Of a stretch of 33,353 nt of DNA, positions 25,574-33,353 are shown in pieces. The notes beneath the pieces were generated by a model. That model was given only the letters and a program-made list of their open reading frames with translations, was not told where the DNA came from and searched no databases. Source of the DNA: Planctomycetes bacterium UBA1662 (GTDB taxonomy: Bacteria; Planctomycetota; UBA8108); NCBI GenBank assembly GCA_002320775.1, contig DCKY01000074.1:1-33353 (forward strand), in the 5' to 3' direction. The translations under genes and the position numbers were made by a program. Each line of letters starts with the position of its first letter. Position 1 is the stretch's first letter.

Positions 25574-25640
25574 CTGTTCCCGGAGAACAGGCGGCGGCGC
25601 GGTGACTTTGAGGTCCGCGCCCCCGCCTGTTTCTTCAGTT
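25574..25640 (+). terminator. large stem-loop terminator with competing upstream hairpin
   Basis: AACAGGCGG (25586-25594) pairs with CCGCCTGTT (25623-25631), and after one C-C mismatch GGCGCGG (25596-25602) pairs with CCGCGCC (25615-25621), giving 16 bp around a 12-nt loop, followed by TTCTTCAGTTTT. This is a strong intrinsic terminator after the Gfo/Idh/MocA gene. A smaller perfect hairpin CTGTTC/GAACAG (25574-25579 with 25585-25590) uses the same GAACAG, so the two are mutually exclusive, as in attenuators in front of a downstream gene. Confidence 0.75.
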
Positions 25641-25662
25641 TTCCATCACGAGGACAAGAAGA

Positions 25663-27162
25663 ATGAACCTGAAAACTCTCCAGGCGACCATCTCCGCCTG
25701 TTTCCTGCTGGCAGCGCTGACGGGTCTCTCGGCGGCTGAGAGAAAACCCAATATTATCTTTATCCTGGCAGATGACCTGGGCTACGCCGAGCTCGGCAGC
25801 TACGGACAGAAGAAGATCCGCACCCCTCACCTTGATCGTCTTGCAAAACAGGGGATGAGCTTTACCCGCAACTACAGCGGCAATGCCGTCTGCGCCCCCT
25901 CGCGCTGCGTCCTGATCACCGGAAAGCACCCCGGCCATGCCTTCATCCGTAACAACGGAGAGGTCAAGCCCGAGGGCCAGAGGCCCATCCCCGATTCCGA
26001 ACAGACCATCGCCGAGGGACTCAGAAAATACGGCTACGCTACCGGGGCCTTCGGAAAATGGGGGCTCGGAGGACCCGGAACCGAGGGAGATCCCATCTAC
26101 CAGGGCTTTGACCGGTTCTTCGGCTACAACTGCCAACGCCACGCCCACAGCTACTACCCATCCTACCTCTGGAGCAATAAGGTAAGAGTAACCCTGAATA
26201 ACAAGCCCCCTGTCCCGGGGCACGCTTCTCTGCCAAAAGGCTCCAACCCCAAAGATCCCAGGAGCTACGATGTCTTCAAGGGAAAAGACTACGCGCCGGA
26301 CAGAATCAACGAGCAGGCGCTGAAGTTCATCCGCGCCAATAAGGACAAGCCTTTCTTCCTCTATTATCCGACCGTCATTCCGCACGTGGCGCTGCACGTT
26401 CCGGATGAAGAGCTCAAACCATACCTGGACCTGGGCTGGAAGGACCCGCCCTTCACCCGGGATGGAGGCTACGGCTACACCCCCCACTTCACCCCCCGCG
26501 CCGCCTACGCCGCCATGATCACCCGCATGGACAAATACATCGGCCGGATCCTCGGATTGATTGACGAGCTGGGGCTGGCAGACGATACGATCGTCATCTT
26601 CACCTCGGACAATGGAACCACCCACCTCAAGCAGGAGGTTGACTACAACTTCTTCAACAGTGTCGGCAAGCTGCGGGGGCTGAAGGGTTCTCTCTACGAG
26701 GGAGGAGTCCGGGTTCCGCTCATTGTTCGCTGGCCCGGGAAGATCAAGGCCGGCAGCAGCTCTGACTTCGTCACCGGATTCGAGGACTGGATCCCGACCT
26801 TGCTCGAGCTCGCCGGCCATAAGGGCGAAGAGGACGAGGGGCTCGATGGGATCAGCATCGCCCCGACCCTACGGGGCAAAAAACAGCCAGGCCGTGAGTT
26901 CCTTTACCGTGAGTTCTCAGGCTATGGAGGCCAGCAGGCCCTCTGGCTTGGCAAATGGAAGGGAATTCGGCAGCGCCTCTTGAGAGACAAGAAGAAGCCC
27001 GTCAAGGAGAAGCTCCGAATCCAGCTCTACGACCTGGAAAAGGACCCATCCGAATCGGAGGACGTCGCCTCGAAAAACCCCGAGGTGGTCGCACGGATCC
27101 GAAAGCTTCTCGAGCAGGAGCACACGCCGTCGAAGTTCTTCCCGATCAAGCCGATAGATTGA
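25663..27162 (+). CDS. secreted type I (formylglycine) sulfatase
   Basis: A 499-aa arylsulfatase-family enzyme that hydrolyses sulfate esters, in this setting probably on sulfated polysaccharides. A signal peptide spans residues 1-25 (SACFLLAALTGLSAA). The metal-binding Asp pair is D37-D38 in ADDLGY. The site turned into formylglycine is C77 in CAPSR, followed by CVLITGKH. More family motifs: GYATGAFGKWGLGG, HVALHVP with conserved His, FTSDNGTTH with metal-binding Asp-Asn, and GSLYEGGVRVPLIVRWPGKI near the end. The Cys-type CxPSR site needs a formylglycine-generating enzyme, which is not in the window. AGGA at 25651-25654 is a fair ribosome-binding site. The dioxygenase gene follows after 34 bp, probably in one transcript. 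Confidence 0.96.
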   Translation: MNLKTLQATISACFLLAALTGLSAAERKPNIIFILADDLGYAELGSYGQKKIRTPHLDRLAKQGMSFTRNYSGNAVCAPSRCVLITGKHPGHAFIRNNGEVKPEGQRPIPDSEQTIAEGLRKYGYATGAFGKWGLGGPGTEGDPIYQGFDRFFGYNCQRHAHSYYPSYLWSNKVRVTLNNKPPVPGHASLPKGSNPKDPRSYDVFKGKDYAPDRINEQALKFIRANKDKPFFLYYPTVIPHVALHVPDEELKPYLDLGWKDPPFTRDGGYGYTPHFTPRAAYAAMITRMDKYIGRILGLIDELGLADDTIVIFTSDNGTTHLKQEVDYNFFNSVGKLRGLKGSLYEGGVRVPLIVRWPGKIKAGSSSDFVTGFEDWIPTLLELAGHKGEEDEGLDGISIAPTLRGKKQPGREFLYREFSGYGGQQALWLGKWKGIRQRLLRDKKKPVKEKLRIQLYDLEKDPSESEDVASKNPEVVARIRKLLEQEHTPSKFFPIKPID

Positions 27163-27196
27163 GCCGGTCCGGAAACCGAGAATCCGCAGGACAGGA

Positions 27197-28171
27197 ATGA
27201 ACATCACCGCGGAGCTTCTCCAACTCCCCCTGGGACAAACCTACCACGGTGCGCCCTTCCCCTTCGCTCTGCAATGCATCGGCGGAAGCGCCGCGGCGGA
27301 CGCGGCGCAGTGGGCGGCGGAGCAGGCTGAAATGCTGCTCTCGGCGACCTCTCTTCATGGGGCTGTCTTCCTTCGAGGGCTGCCGCTGGAAACGCCTGAA
27401 GACCTCGATATTTTCGTAGCCTCCTTCGGCCTGCCGAATTTCCCCTATTCTGAATCGCTCTCAAACGCTCACAGGATCAACTTCACACCCCGTATCTTCT
27501 CCGCGAACGAAGCCCCTGGAGAACTGAAGATCTTTCTTCACCACGAAATGGCCCAGACACCCAGCCCCCCCGCCAGGCTGTTTTTTTTCTGTCAGGAGCC
27601 GGCCAGGGAGGGAGGAGCAACCCCGCTTTGCCGCTCCGATATTCTCTGGGAGAGGATCCTCGCCGGAAAGCCCGGCTTCGCCGCCGCCTGCAAGGAGAAG
27701 GGGCTCCGGTATTCAAACGTGATGCCGCCAGAAGCGGATGAAGATTCCACCATGGGCAGAAGCTGGCAGAGCACCCTCAACAGCAGCGACCGGAGCGAGG
27801 CAGAAACGCGTTTACAAAAGCTCAACTACGAATGGAAATGGCTGAGCGATGGGTCCCTTCGCGCTACGACTCCCGTTCTTCCTGCAACCAGGCAAACCGG
27901 GGACGGAAGAATCGTCTTCTTCAACCAGCTGATCGCAGCCTTCCAGGGGTGGAAAGATGACCGGAACGATCCCGAACGAGCTGTAACCTTTGGCGATGGA
28001 ACTCCCATCGATCGAGATGACGTCCGCTGGGTAGCCGAGGCCGCCGACAGCATCACCTTTGAACTGTCCTGGCAAACCGGCGATGTCGTCATCGTGGACA
28101 ATCACCTCACGATGCACGGCAGGCGGACCTTCAAGGGAACCCGGAGGGTGCTGGCTTCGCTGACCGCCTGA
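27197..28171 (+). CDS. TauD/TfdA family Fe(II)/2-oxoglutarate dioxygenase (SyrP-like)
   Basis: A 324-aa oxygenase. The family uses Fe(II), 2-oxoglutarate and O2 to hydroxylate a substrate, releasing succinate and CO2. The metal ligands are H115 and E117 in FLHHEM and the distal H307 in DNHLTMHGRR; the 2-oxoglutarate-binding Arg is R316 or R317. HHEMAQTPSPPARLFFFC and the GGATPLCRS stretch resemble the SyrP/clavaminate-synthase-like branch more than taurine dioxygenase (inference). Glu in place of the TauD Asp of the HxD motif is common in that branch. The ATG has AGGA a few bases upstream. No signal peptide is visible, so it is cytoplasmic, unlike its sulfatase neighbour. The substrate cannot be told; AtsK-type alkylsulfatases are also in this superfamily. 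Confidence 0.9.
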   Translation: MNITAELLQLPLGQTYHGAPFPFALQCIGGSAAADAAQWAAEQAEMLLSATSLHGAVFLRGLPLETPEDLDIFVASFGLPNFPYSESLSNAHRINFTPRIFSANEAPGELKIFLHHEMAQTPSPPARLFFFCQEPAREGGATPLCRSDILWERILAGKPGFAAACKEKGLRYSNVMPPEADEDSTMGRSWQSTLNSSDRSEAETRLQKLNYEWKWLSDGSLRATTPVLPATRQTGDGRIVFFNQLIAAFQGWKDDRNDPERAVTFGDGTPIDRDDVRWVAEAADSITFELSWQTGDVVIVDNHLTMHGRRTFKGTRRVLASLTA

Positions 28172-28241
28172 AACGCAATCGTGCCTGGTAGTGGCAGGGG
28201 CCGGTACAACTCGGCTAAAATGGCCTGTCTGGATAATGACT

Positions 28242-28253
28242 CCGGCGCGCCGG
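28242..28253. repeat. 12-bp perfect palindrome
   Basis: CCGGCGCGCCGG lies 31 bp before the start of the giant gene at 28285, near a TAAAAT -10-like box (28216-28221). It could be an operator-like site or simply GC-rich chance. Confidence 0.3.
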
Positions 28254-28284
28254 GCGCTTACCCCCAATAACGGAAATCTGATCC

Positions 28285-31200
28285 ATGAAATTCAACCGTC
28301 TCATCCTGAGCATCCTTATCTCCGGCCTGCTGTCCATCTTCCTCTGGAGCTCGCCCTGCCTGTATTTCTCCGGAACACCGAACGCGCAAGCGCAGAAAAA
28401 ACCCGCCGGGAAGACGAAAAAAAAGAAACCGACTGTCTCCGACGGCAAGAATCGCAAGACAGGAAAAAAGGCCGCCACCAAGGATCCAGGCCTGGCGAAG
28501 TACGCCATCTACCAGAAGACCGCTCCGCGCCCGAAGACTGCGGCCGCCGTCGAGACCAGCCTGCCTCTGGACATCCCGAAGGGGTCCCGGATCGCCTTCA
28601 TAGGAAATACCCTCTTCGACCGTGCCCAGGATTTCGCCTACTTTGAGGCCTATCTGCACCAGCATCTCCCTGGCCACAAGCTGGAGGTAAGAAACCTGAC
28701 CTGGTCGGCTGATTCCATCGAGGTGCAGCCCCGCCCGGCCAATTTCGCCGACACCGAGCAACACCTCACCCTGGCGAAGGCGGACATCATCTTCGCCGCC
28801 TATGGCTTCAACGAATCTTTCGCCGGTAAGGCGGGGGTTGCAGATTTCAGGAAAAAACTCACTGAATACGTGGCCGGAATCAAGACGAAGGCATTCAACG
28901 GTAAAACAGCCGCGCGCATCGTGCTGGTCTCTCCCATCGCCAACGAAAACATCAAAGGAGTCAAGGCGGCCGACCTCAACAACCCGGACATCAAGCTCTA
29001 CACCGCCGTGATCGAGCAGGTCGCCTCAGCCCAGGACGTGGGCTACGCCAACACCTACAGCGCGACAGAGGCGGCCATGACCTCTCCTGGAGATGACCTT
29101 ACCATCAACGGAGTGCACCTGAACGCGCGTGGCTACGAGACCTTTTCCGGAGCTCTCTTCAGGCAGGTGTTTGGAGTCAAAGCTCCGGAAGTAAACGAAG
29201 CGCTGCGACAGGCCATCATCGAAAAGAACAGGCAGTTCTTCTATCGCTACCGCCCGGTGAACACCTTCTATTACACCGGCGGCCGCAACCGCAGCTATGG
29301 CTACCTGGACTTCCTGCCCGCCATGCGCAATTTTGACATCATGGTCGCCAACCGTGACAAGAGGATCTGGGACCTTGCGCAGGGGAAGAAGGTGCCGAAG
29401 GAGATCGACGACTCGAATGTCCCTCCCCTGCCCCAGACCACCCAGAGCCGCGGCGCCAACCGCTGGATGAGCCCCGAGGACGAAAAGAAAGCCTTCAAGG
29501 TCGATCCCCGCTTCGAGGTCAACCTCTTCGCCGGAGAGGTCGAATTCCCGGAGCTCGCCTGCCCCATCCAGATGCGCTGGGATGCCCGCGGTCGACTCTG
29601 GGTGAGCTGCTCGACGACCTACCCGCACGTCTACCCGGGCAACGATCCTGATGACAAGATCGTGATACTGGAGGACACCGACCAGGATGGAAAGGCCGAC
29701 AAGTCGACGGTATTCGCCGATGATCTCCACATCCCTCTCAGCTTCGTGCTTGGCGACGGAGGGGTCTATGTCTCGGAGGAGCCGCACCTCACCTTTATCA
29801 AGGACACCGATGGTGACGGCAAGGCTGACTACCGCCGCAAGATCTTCACGGGCTTCGGCTGCGAGGACTCCCACCACGCGCTGCACGACTTCGTCTGGTC
29901 CCCCGATGGCGATATCATCTTCCGCGAATCGATCTTCCATCACACACAGGTTGAGACCGCCTACGGCCCGGTTCGCCAGCAGAACAGCGGCTGGTTTCGT
30001 TTCGAGCCCCGCAGTCATCGCCTGACCCCCTTCGGAACCTACCACAGCACCAACCCCTGGGGCGTCACCTTCGACGACTGGGGCCAGCATGTGGCGAGTC
30101 ACCCGGTCTACGCCCAGGCCTTTCACTCGCTCGACCCGGTCTATCCGAAGCAGCACCCGAAACCGGCGGGGCTGCGCGCCTACTCGGGAACCTGCGGGCA
30201 GGAGTTTGTCGATTTCAAGACCTTCCCCGAAGAGCTGCAGGGAGGCTACATCAAGGCGCGCTACAAGCCCACCAACCGGATCGAGTTCCATCGCTGGAAA
30301 GAAACGGAGTTCGGCTACGACGAGGAATATGTCAGCGACATCATCTTCTCCTCCAACCTCAGCTTCATACCGGTTGATATCCGCTTTGGTCCGCGCGGAG
30401 CGATGTACGTCGCTGACTGGTACAACCCGGTAAAGGGACATGCCCAGTACTCCCTGAGAGATGAACGACGGGATCGACACTCCGGAAGAATCTGGCGAAT
30501 CACCGCGAAGGGTAAAAAACTGCAAGAGCCTCCGAAAATCCATGGAGCCTCCGTAGCCGCGCTGGTCAAGATTCTCGAAAGGCCTGAGTACCGCTACCGC
30601 TATTGGGCCAAGCGCGAGATCAGGGAGAGAGATTCTGCCGAGGTCGAAAAGGCCCTGGGTGCCTGGGTGGCAGGACTCGACGCCAAGGACCCCAGGCTGG
30701 ACCATCATCTCCTCGAGGCCGTCTGGACCTACAGGAGCATCGATCGAACCAGGCCGGAACTGCTACGCAAACTCCTGGGGGGCGGCAACCACAGGGCGAG
30801 AGCCGCGGCGGTTCACCAGCTTCGCTACTGGCATAAGGAGTTCCCCGACGCGCTGAAACTCCTCAACAATGCCGCCAACGATGACAACAGCATCGTACGC
30901 ATGGAGGCCGTGATCGCGGCCAGCTATCTCGGCAGCAAGGAAGCGCTTGAATCCGTCATGGACGTCTTCCAGCACCCCATCGGCGGACACCTCGCCTATG
31001 CCGCGGGCTGCGCCCTGGGCTCCAGCGCCCTGGCAAAGCACACCGCCGGCAACAAGGACTACGACATCTCCGGTCTCATCAAGAAAGCACGGAACGTCAG
31101 CCGCTTCCGGGAACCGAAGGTCAGCGCCAGCCAGGCCCAGTTCGACACCCAGCGGAACCTCAAGCTGGTCAAAATCTCCTGCAAGCCAGAGGTGATGAAG

Positions 31201-32115
31201 TTCACCCTCGAGCAGTTCGCCGTCAAGACCGGCCAGCCTGTCAAGCTGGTCTTCACCAATCCCGACGCCACCGACCACAACCTGGTGATCGTCCAGCCCG
31301 GCGCCCTGAGCGAAGTGGGGATGGCCGCTAACGAGATGGCGAGGGACCCGAAGAACGCCAACTCTGATTTTATCCCGGCCTCAAAGAAGAAGCTCATCAT
31401 CGAGAACACACCGATGATCGGCCCCACCCGAGACAGCCTCGTCCACGTGTTGCGCTTCAAGGCCCCCTCGAAGCCGGGAATCTACCCCTATGTCTGCACC
31501 TTCCCCGGCCACTGGGTGATCATGAACGGCATCATGGTCGTCGCCGACGACCTCTCCGATGTGCCCGCCATGCTCGCCGCCCGCAAGCCGGCGCAGGTCA
31601 AAGAATGGAAGATGAAGGACTTCTCCGGGGCCTCTTTCAAGCATGACGAGAAGGCCGTCATGAGAGGCATGCAGGCCTTCATGAAGGCGCGCTGCGACCA
31701 GTGCCACGCGATCGCCGGGCATGGGATCAATCTCGGCCCCGATCTCTCCGATGTCGCCAAGCGCCACAAGGGACAGAAGCTCCTCCAGCAGATCATCGAG
31801 CCTTCGACGGAAATCGGCGAGAAGTACGCCTCCTTCCAGTTCATACTCAAGAGCGGCAAGATCCTCACCGGGGTGGTGGCTAGAGAGAACAGCAACGTCT
31901 TCGCTGTCATCACCAACCTGCTGAGCCCCAAGCATGTAACCCGCATCAGGAAGAGGGATATCCTGCGCAAGGTGCCGGCGAAGCTCTCACCCATGCCCCA
32001 GGGACTCGTCAACACCCTGAGCCGTGAAGAGATCATCGACCTGGTCATCTCACTGGAGGCGGGTGGCTACAAGCTACCCGGGCACCTCAAGCACAAGCAC
32101 CACAAAGAGAAATGA
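28285..32115 (+). CDS. 1276-aa PVC membrane-bound dehydrogenase-type fusion: SGNH-like, propeller, HEAT, cupredoxin, cytochrome c
   Basis: An exported multidomain protein. Residues 1-36 are a signal peptide, followed by a lysine-rich linker (37-66). SGNH hydrolase-like domain at about 100-300: block I reads GNTLFDR (107-113) in place of GDSLxD, so the usual catalytic Ser is Thr; the block V His is H278 (NGVHLNARGYE). The propeller of PVC-type dehydrogenases covers about 400-740, with two Ca-binding-like loops (DTDQDGKAD, DTDGDGKAD), NPWGVTFD and GAMYVADWYNPV. HEAT-like alpha repeats fill about 750-950. A cupredoxin domain has H998, C1071, H1076 and M1080, the azurin ligand spacing. A C-terminal cytochrome c has CDQCH at 1137-1141 and then the heme module shared with two neighbours. 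The tail is His/Lys-rich. Substrate oxidation with electrons passing through copper and heme is likely. The stop is 7 bp from that of the convergent gene. Confidence 0.92.
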   Translation: MKFNRLILSILISGLLSIFLWSSPCLYFSGTPNAQAQKKPAGKTKKKKPTVSDGKNRKTGKKAATKDPGLAKYAIYQKTAPRPKTAAAVETSLPLDIPKGSRIAFIGNTLFDRAQDFAYFEAYLHQHLPGHKLEVRNLTWSADSIEVQPRPANFADTEQHLTLAKADIIFAAYGFNESFAGKAGVADFRKKLTEYVAGIKTKAFNGKTAARIVLVSPIANENIKGVKAADLNNPDIKLYTAVIEQVASAQDVGYANTYSATEAAMTSPGDDLTINGVHLNARGYETFSGALFRQVFGVKAPEVNEALRQAIIEKNRQFFYRYRPVNTFYYTGGRNRSYGYLDFLPAMRNFDIMVANRDKRIWDLAQGKKVPKEIDDSNVPPLPQTTQSRGANRWMSPEDEKKAFKVDPRFEVNLFAGEVEFPELACPIQMRWDARGRLWVSCSTTYPHVYPGNDPDDKIVILEDTDQDGKADKSTVFADDLHIPLSFVLGDGGVYVSEEPHLTFIKDTDGDGKADYRRKIFTGFGCEDSHHALHDFVWSPDGDIIFRESIFHHTQVETAYGPVRQQNSGWFRFEPRSHRLTPFGTYHSTNPWGVTFDDWGQHVASHPVYAQAFHSLDPVYPKQHPKPAGLRAYSGTCGQEFVDFKTFPEELQGGYIKARYKPTNRIEFHRWKETEFGYDEEYVSDIIFSSNLSFIPVDIRFGPRGAMYVADWYNPVKGHAQYSLRDERRDRHSGRIWRITAKGKKLQEPPKIHGASVAALVKILERPEYRYRYWAKREIRERDSAEVEKALGAWVAGLDAKDPRLDHHLLEAVWTYRSIDRTRPELLRKLLGGGNHRARAAAVHQLRYWHKEFPDALKLLNNAANDDNSIVRMEAVIAASYLGSKEALESVMDVFQHPIGGHLAYAAGCALGSSALAKHTAGNKDYDISGLIKKARNVSRFREPKVSASQAQFDTQRNLKLVKISCKPEVMKFTLEQFAVKTGQPVKLVFTNPDATDHNLVIVQPGALSEVGMAANEMARDPKNANSDFIPASKKKLIIENTPMIGPTRDSLVHVLRFKAPSKPGIYPYVCTFPGHWVIMNGIMVVADDLSDVPAMLAARKPAQVKEWKMKDFSGASFKHDEKAVMRGMQAFMKARCDQCHAIAGHGINLGPDLSDVAKRHKGQKLLQQIIEPSTEIGEKYASFQFILKSGKILTGVVARENSNVFAVITNLLSPKHVTRIRKRDILRKVPAKLSPMPQGLVNTLSREEIIDLVISLEAGGYKLPGHLKHKHHKEK

Positions 32116-32122
32116 GCCGCCT

Positions 32123-33353
32123 TTACTTCTTCGGCAGCGGTACCTGCTTCAGTTTCTGCAGGTAGGCGACCAGGTCCAGGACCTCGGCATCTGAAAGGTT
32201 AGCCAGGAGCCCCTCAGGCATCATCGAAACCGGGGCGATCTCACGCGAGGCGATCTGCGATTTTGCCAGCGCGACAGGTTTTTCCTGGTTGGCCACTCGC
32301 AGCTCGAGCACTCGTTCGCTCTCAACCGCGGGAATACCGGAATAGAGCCTTCCATCGCGCATCAGCACCATCTGCATCCGGTAGGCATCCTGGATGATGG
32401 CGCTCGGCGTCAGGATATTACCAAGCAGGTAGTCAATATTCGTACGGTTCGCACCGGTGATATCCGGACCGATCAGGCCTCCCTTTCCGTAGAGCTTGTG
32501 GCAGGAGCTGCAGGCCTTTTCAAACACCTCGCGGCCGTGTCCGGGATTGGCCCCGGCGAGAGCTCCCTTGCTCAGGAGCGCCTTGTATTTCTTGAACGCG
32601 GCAGCCTGCTCCGCCGGCAGGGCATCGACAGGCCCCCAGACCTCCACGAAACCGCTGCCGACAACACGCCGCAGGAGGCGCGCCACGTAGGCGGGAACAT
32701 CGCGCCGCGGTACGGCACCGCTCTTGATCGCCGCTGTCAGCTGGCCGCCATAGCCGGGCCGAGCCGCGAGGGCATGGATCGCCTCGAGCTTGTCTCCCGC
32801 GCTCAGCTTCGAATAGTGTTCCAGGAGCGCCTTGCCCAGCTCTGCATCATCGAAAGCCGCCATGGAGCGAATCGCCTCGCTGCGAAGCGACTTTTCATGG
32901 AACAGCGCAAGCAGGCGGGGCCGCAGCTCGGCGCGCTTGCGACCGGCCAGCCCGCGAAGAGCCTGGATGCGATCATCGATGGAGGCGCCGGCATTCCTGA
33001 GGGTGCTCAGCATCTTCTTCACAACCCGGTCACCGCCAAAGCGCTGCTCGAGCTGCCTGGCGATGGAGGCGGTCTCACCCCCGGCGGCCTCGAGCTCGAT
33101 AAATACCGAGGTCCAGCCCTCCGGAGCCTGGGTCTCGTTGCGCCCGTCAAGCCCATCCCTCATACCGAAGAGGAGATCCTTGCGGTTATCGCCACCCCTG
33201 CCAATAGCTCCGACAAGCTCCTCAAAGCTCCTCGCCGCTGTCAATCTGCGGGCGATATACCGGGTCAACAAAGGAATCTTTGAGGCGAAGGCGAGCGCGA
33301 CGGCCTTCTCTGGATCATCGGGAACGGCCGGCTCGACCCCATACCAGATCATC
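32123..33353 (-). CDS. HEAT-repeat / cytochrome c protein (PVC dehydrogenase type), N-terminus outside window
   Basis: The C-terminal part (at least 409 aa) of a larger exported protein. The first visible Met, in MIWYGVEPAV, is internal: this motif normally sits mid-protein after a propeller in the PVC membrane-bound dehydrogenase family, and the frame is open to the edge. HEAT-like helices (IQALRGLAGR; EAIRSMAAFDDAE; EAIHALAARP) are followed by a cytochrome c domain with CSSCH (residues 281-285 of the visible part), LIGPDITG, the substrate-like loop MVLMRDGRLYSGIP, and the end motif SMMPEGLLANLSDAEVLDLVAYLQ. This last block is the same module as in the genes at 23129 and 28285. It probably oxidises a sugar or related compound outside the cytoplasm and passes electrons to heme. 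Confidence 0.9.
   Translation of the reverse strand, partial: MIWYGVEPAVPDDPEKAVALAFASKIPLLTRYIARRLTAARSFEELVGAIGRGGDNRKDLLFGMRDGLDGRNETQAPEGWTSVFIELEAAGGETASIARQLEQRFGGDRVVKKMLSTLRNAGASIDDRIQALRGLAGRKRAELRPRLLALFHEKSLRSEAIRSMAAFDDAELGKALLEHYSKLSAGDKLEAIHALAARPGYGGQLTAAIKSGAVPRRDVPAYVARLLRRVVGSGFVEVWGPVDALPAEQAAAFKKYKALLSKGALAGANPGHGREVFEKACSSCHKLYGKGGLIGPDITGANRTNIDYLLGNILTPSAIIQDAYRMQMVLMRDGRLYSGIPAVESERVLELRVANQEKPVALAKSQIASREIAPVSMMPEGLLANLSDAEVLDLVAYLQKLKQVPLPKK

Noticed and set aside
25564..26820. Minus-strand open frame of 418 codons opposite the sulfatase
   Set aside because: Overlaps the sulfatase catalytic region and reads as low-complexity Gly/Val-rich sequence.
29026..30708. Minus-strand open frame of 560 codons opposite the 1276-aa protein
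   Set aside because: The plus strand carries clear propeller motifs; this is a mirror of codon bias.
1..33353. CRISPR arrays, tRNA or rRNA genes, insertion sequences
   Set aside because: No regularly spaced repeats, cloverleaf-like sequence in the gaps, transposase motif or terminal inverted repeat was seen by eye. A computed search could still find a weak example.

Overview
The window looks like chromosomal DNA of a high-GC member of the Planctomycetota or a close PVC relative. The evidence is the protein families: a type I sulfatase, a DUF1501 protein, a DUF1549/DUF1553 protein with a CxxCH motif, a Tat-exported Gfo/Idh/MocA oxidoreductase, a PQQ-like propeller, two large HEAT/cytochrome c proteins of the PVC membrane-bound dehydrogenase type, and a secreted protein ending in a dockerin-like repeat pair. 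No rRNA, tRNA, CRISPR array, transposase or phage gene was seen. Species cannot be named from sequence alone.

Left part (1-12.8 kb): the 3' end of a secreted alpha/beta hydrolase gene converges on a ferrochelatase gene (hemH) whose product has an unusual cysteine-rich segment. Upstream of hemH on the same strand is a 910-aa M14 zinc carboxypeptidase. A divergent MazG-like nucleotide pyrophosphohydrolase follows. After a 420-bp non-coding leader with a good sigma70-like promoter comes a secreted protein combining TolB-like repeats, a heme c motif, a discoidin-like region and a dockerin. It converges, across a strong hairpin terminator, on a two-gene operon encoding an FMN-binding glutamate-synthase-like protein and a lipoprotein nuclease. 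A lipoprotein of unknown function is read divergently.

Middle part (12.8-17 kb): translation genes outside their usual operons. These are rpsR (S18) with a structured leader, a prolyl-tRNA synthetase of the short archaeal/eukaryotic type, and rpmB (L28). A small Dabb-domain protein and a D-2-hydroxyacid dehydrogenase follow.

Right part (17-33.35 kb): a dense block of exported catabolic and electron-transfer genes. It holds DUF1501, a PQQ-like propeller, DUF1549/1553 with a LamG insert, a small c-type cytochrome-like protein, Gfo/Idh/MocA, sulfatase plus TauD/SyrP-like dioxygenase, a 1276-aa SGNH-propeller-HEAT-cupredoxin-cytochrome fusion, and the C-terminal part of a HEAT-cytochrome protein that runs off the right edge. 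Three of these proteins share one C-terminal heme module of about 120 residues. Together they suggest breakdown of sulfated or complex polysaccharide or glycan outside the cytoplasm, with electrons passed through heme and copper carriers. That pathway is inferred from family membership and proximity, not shown directly.
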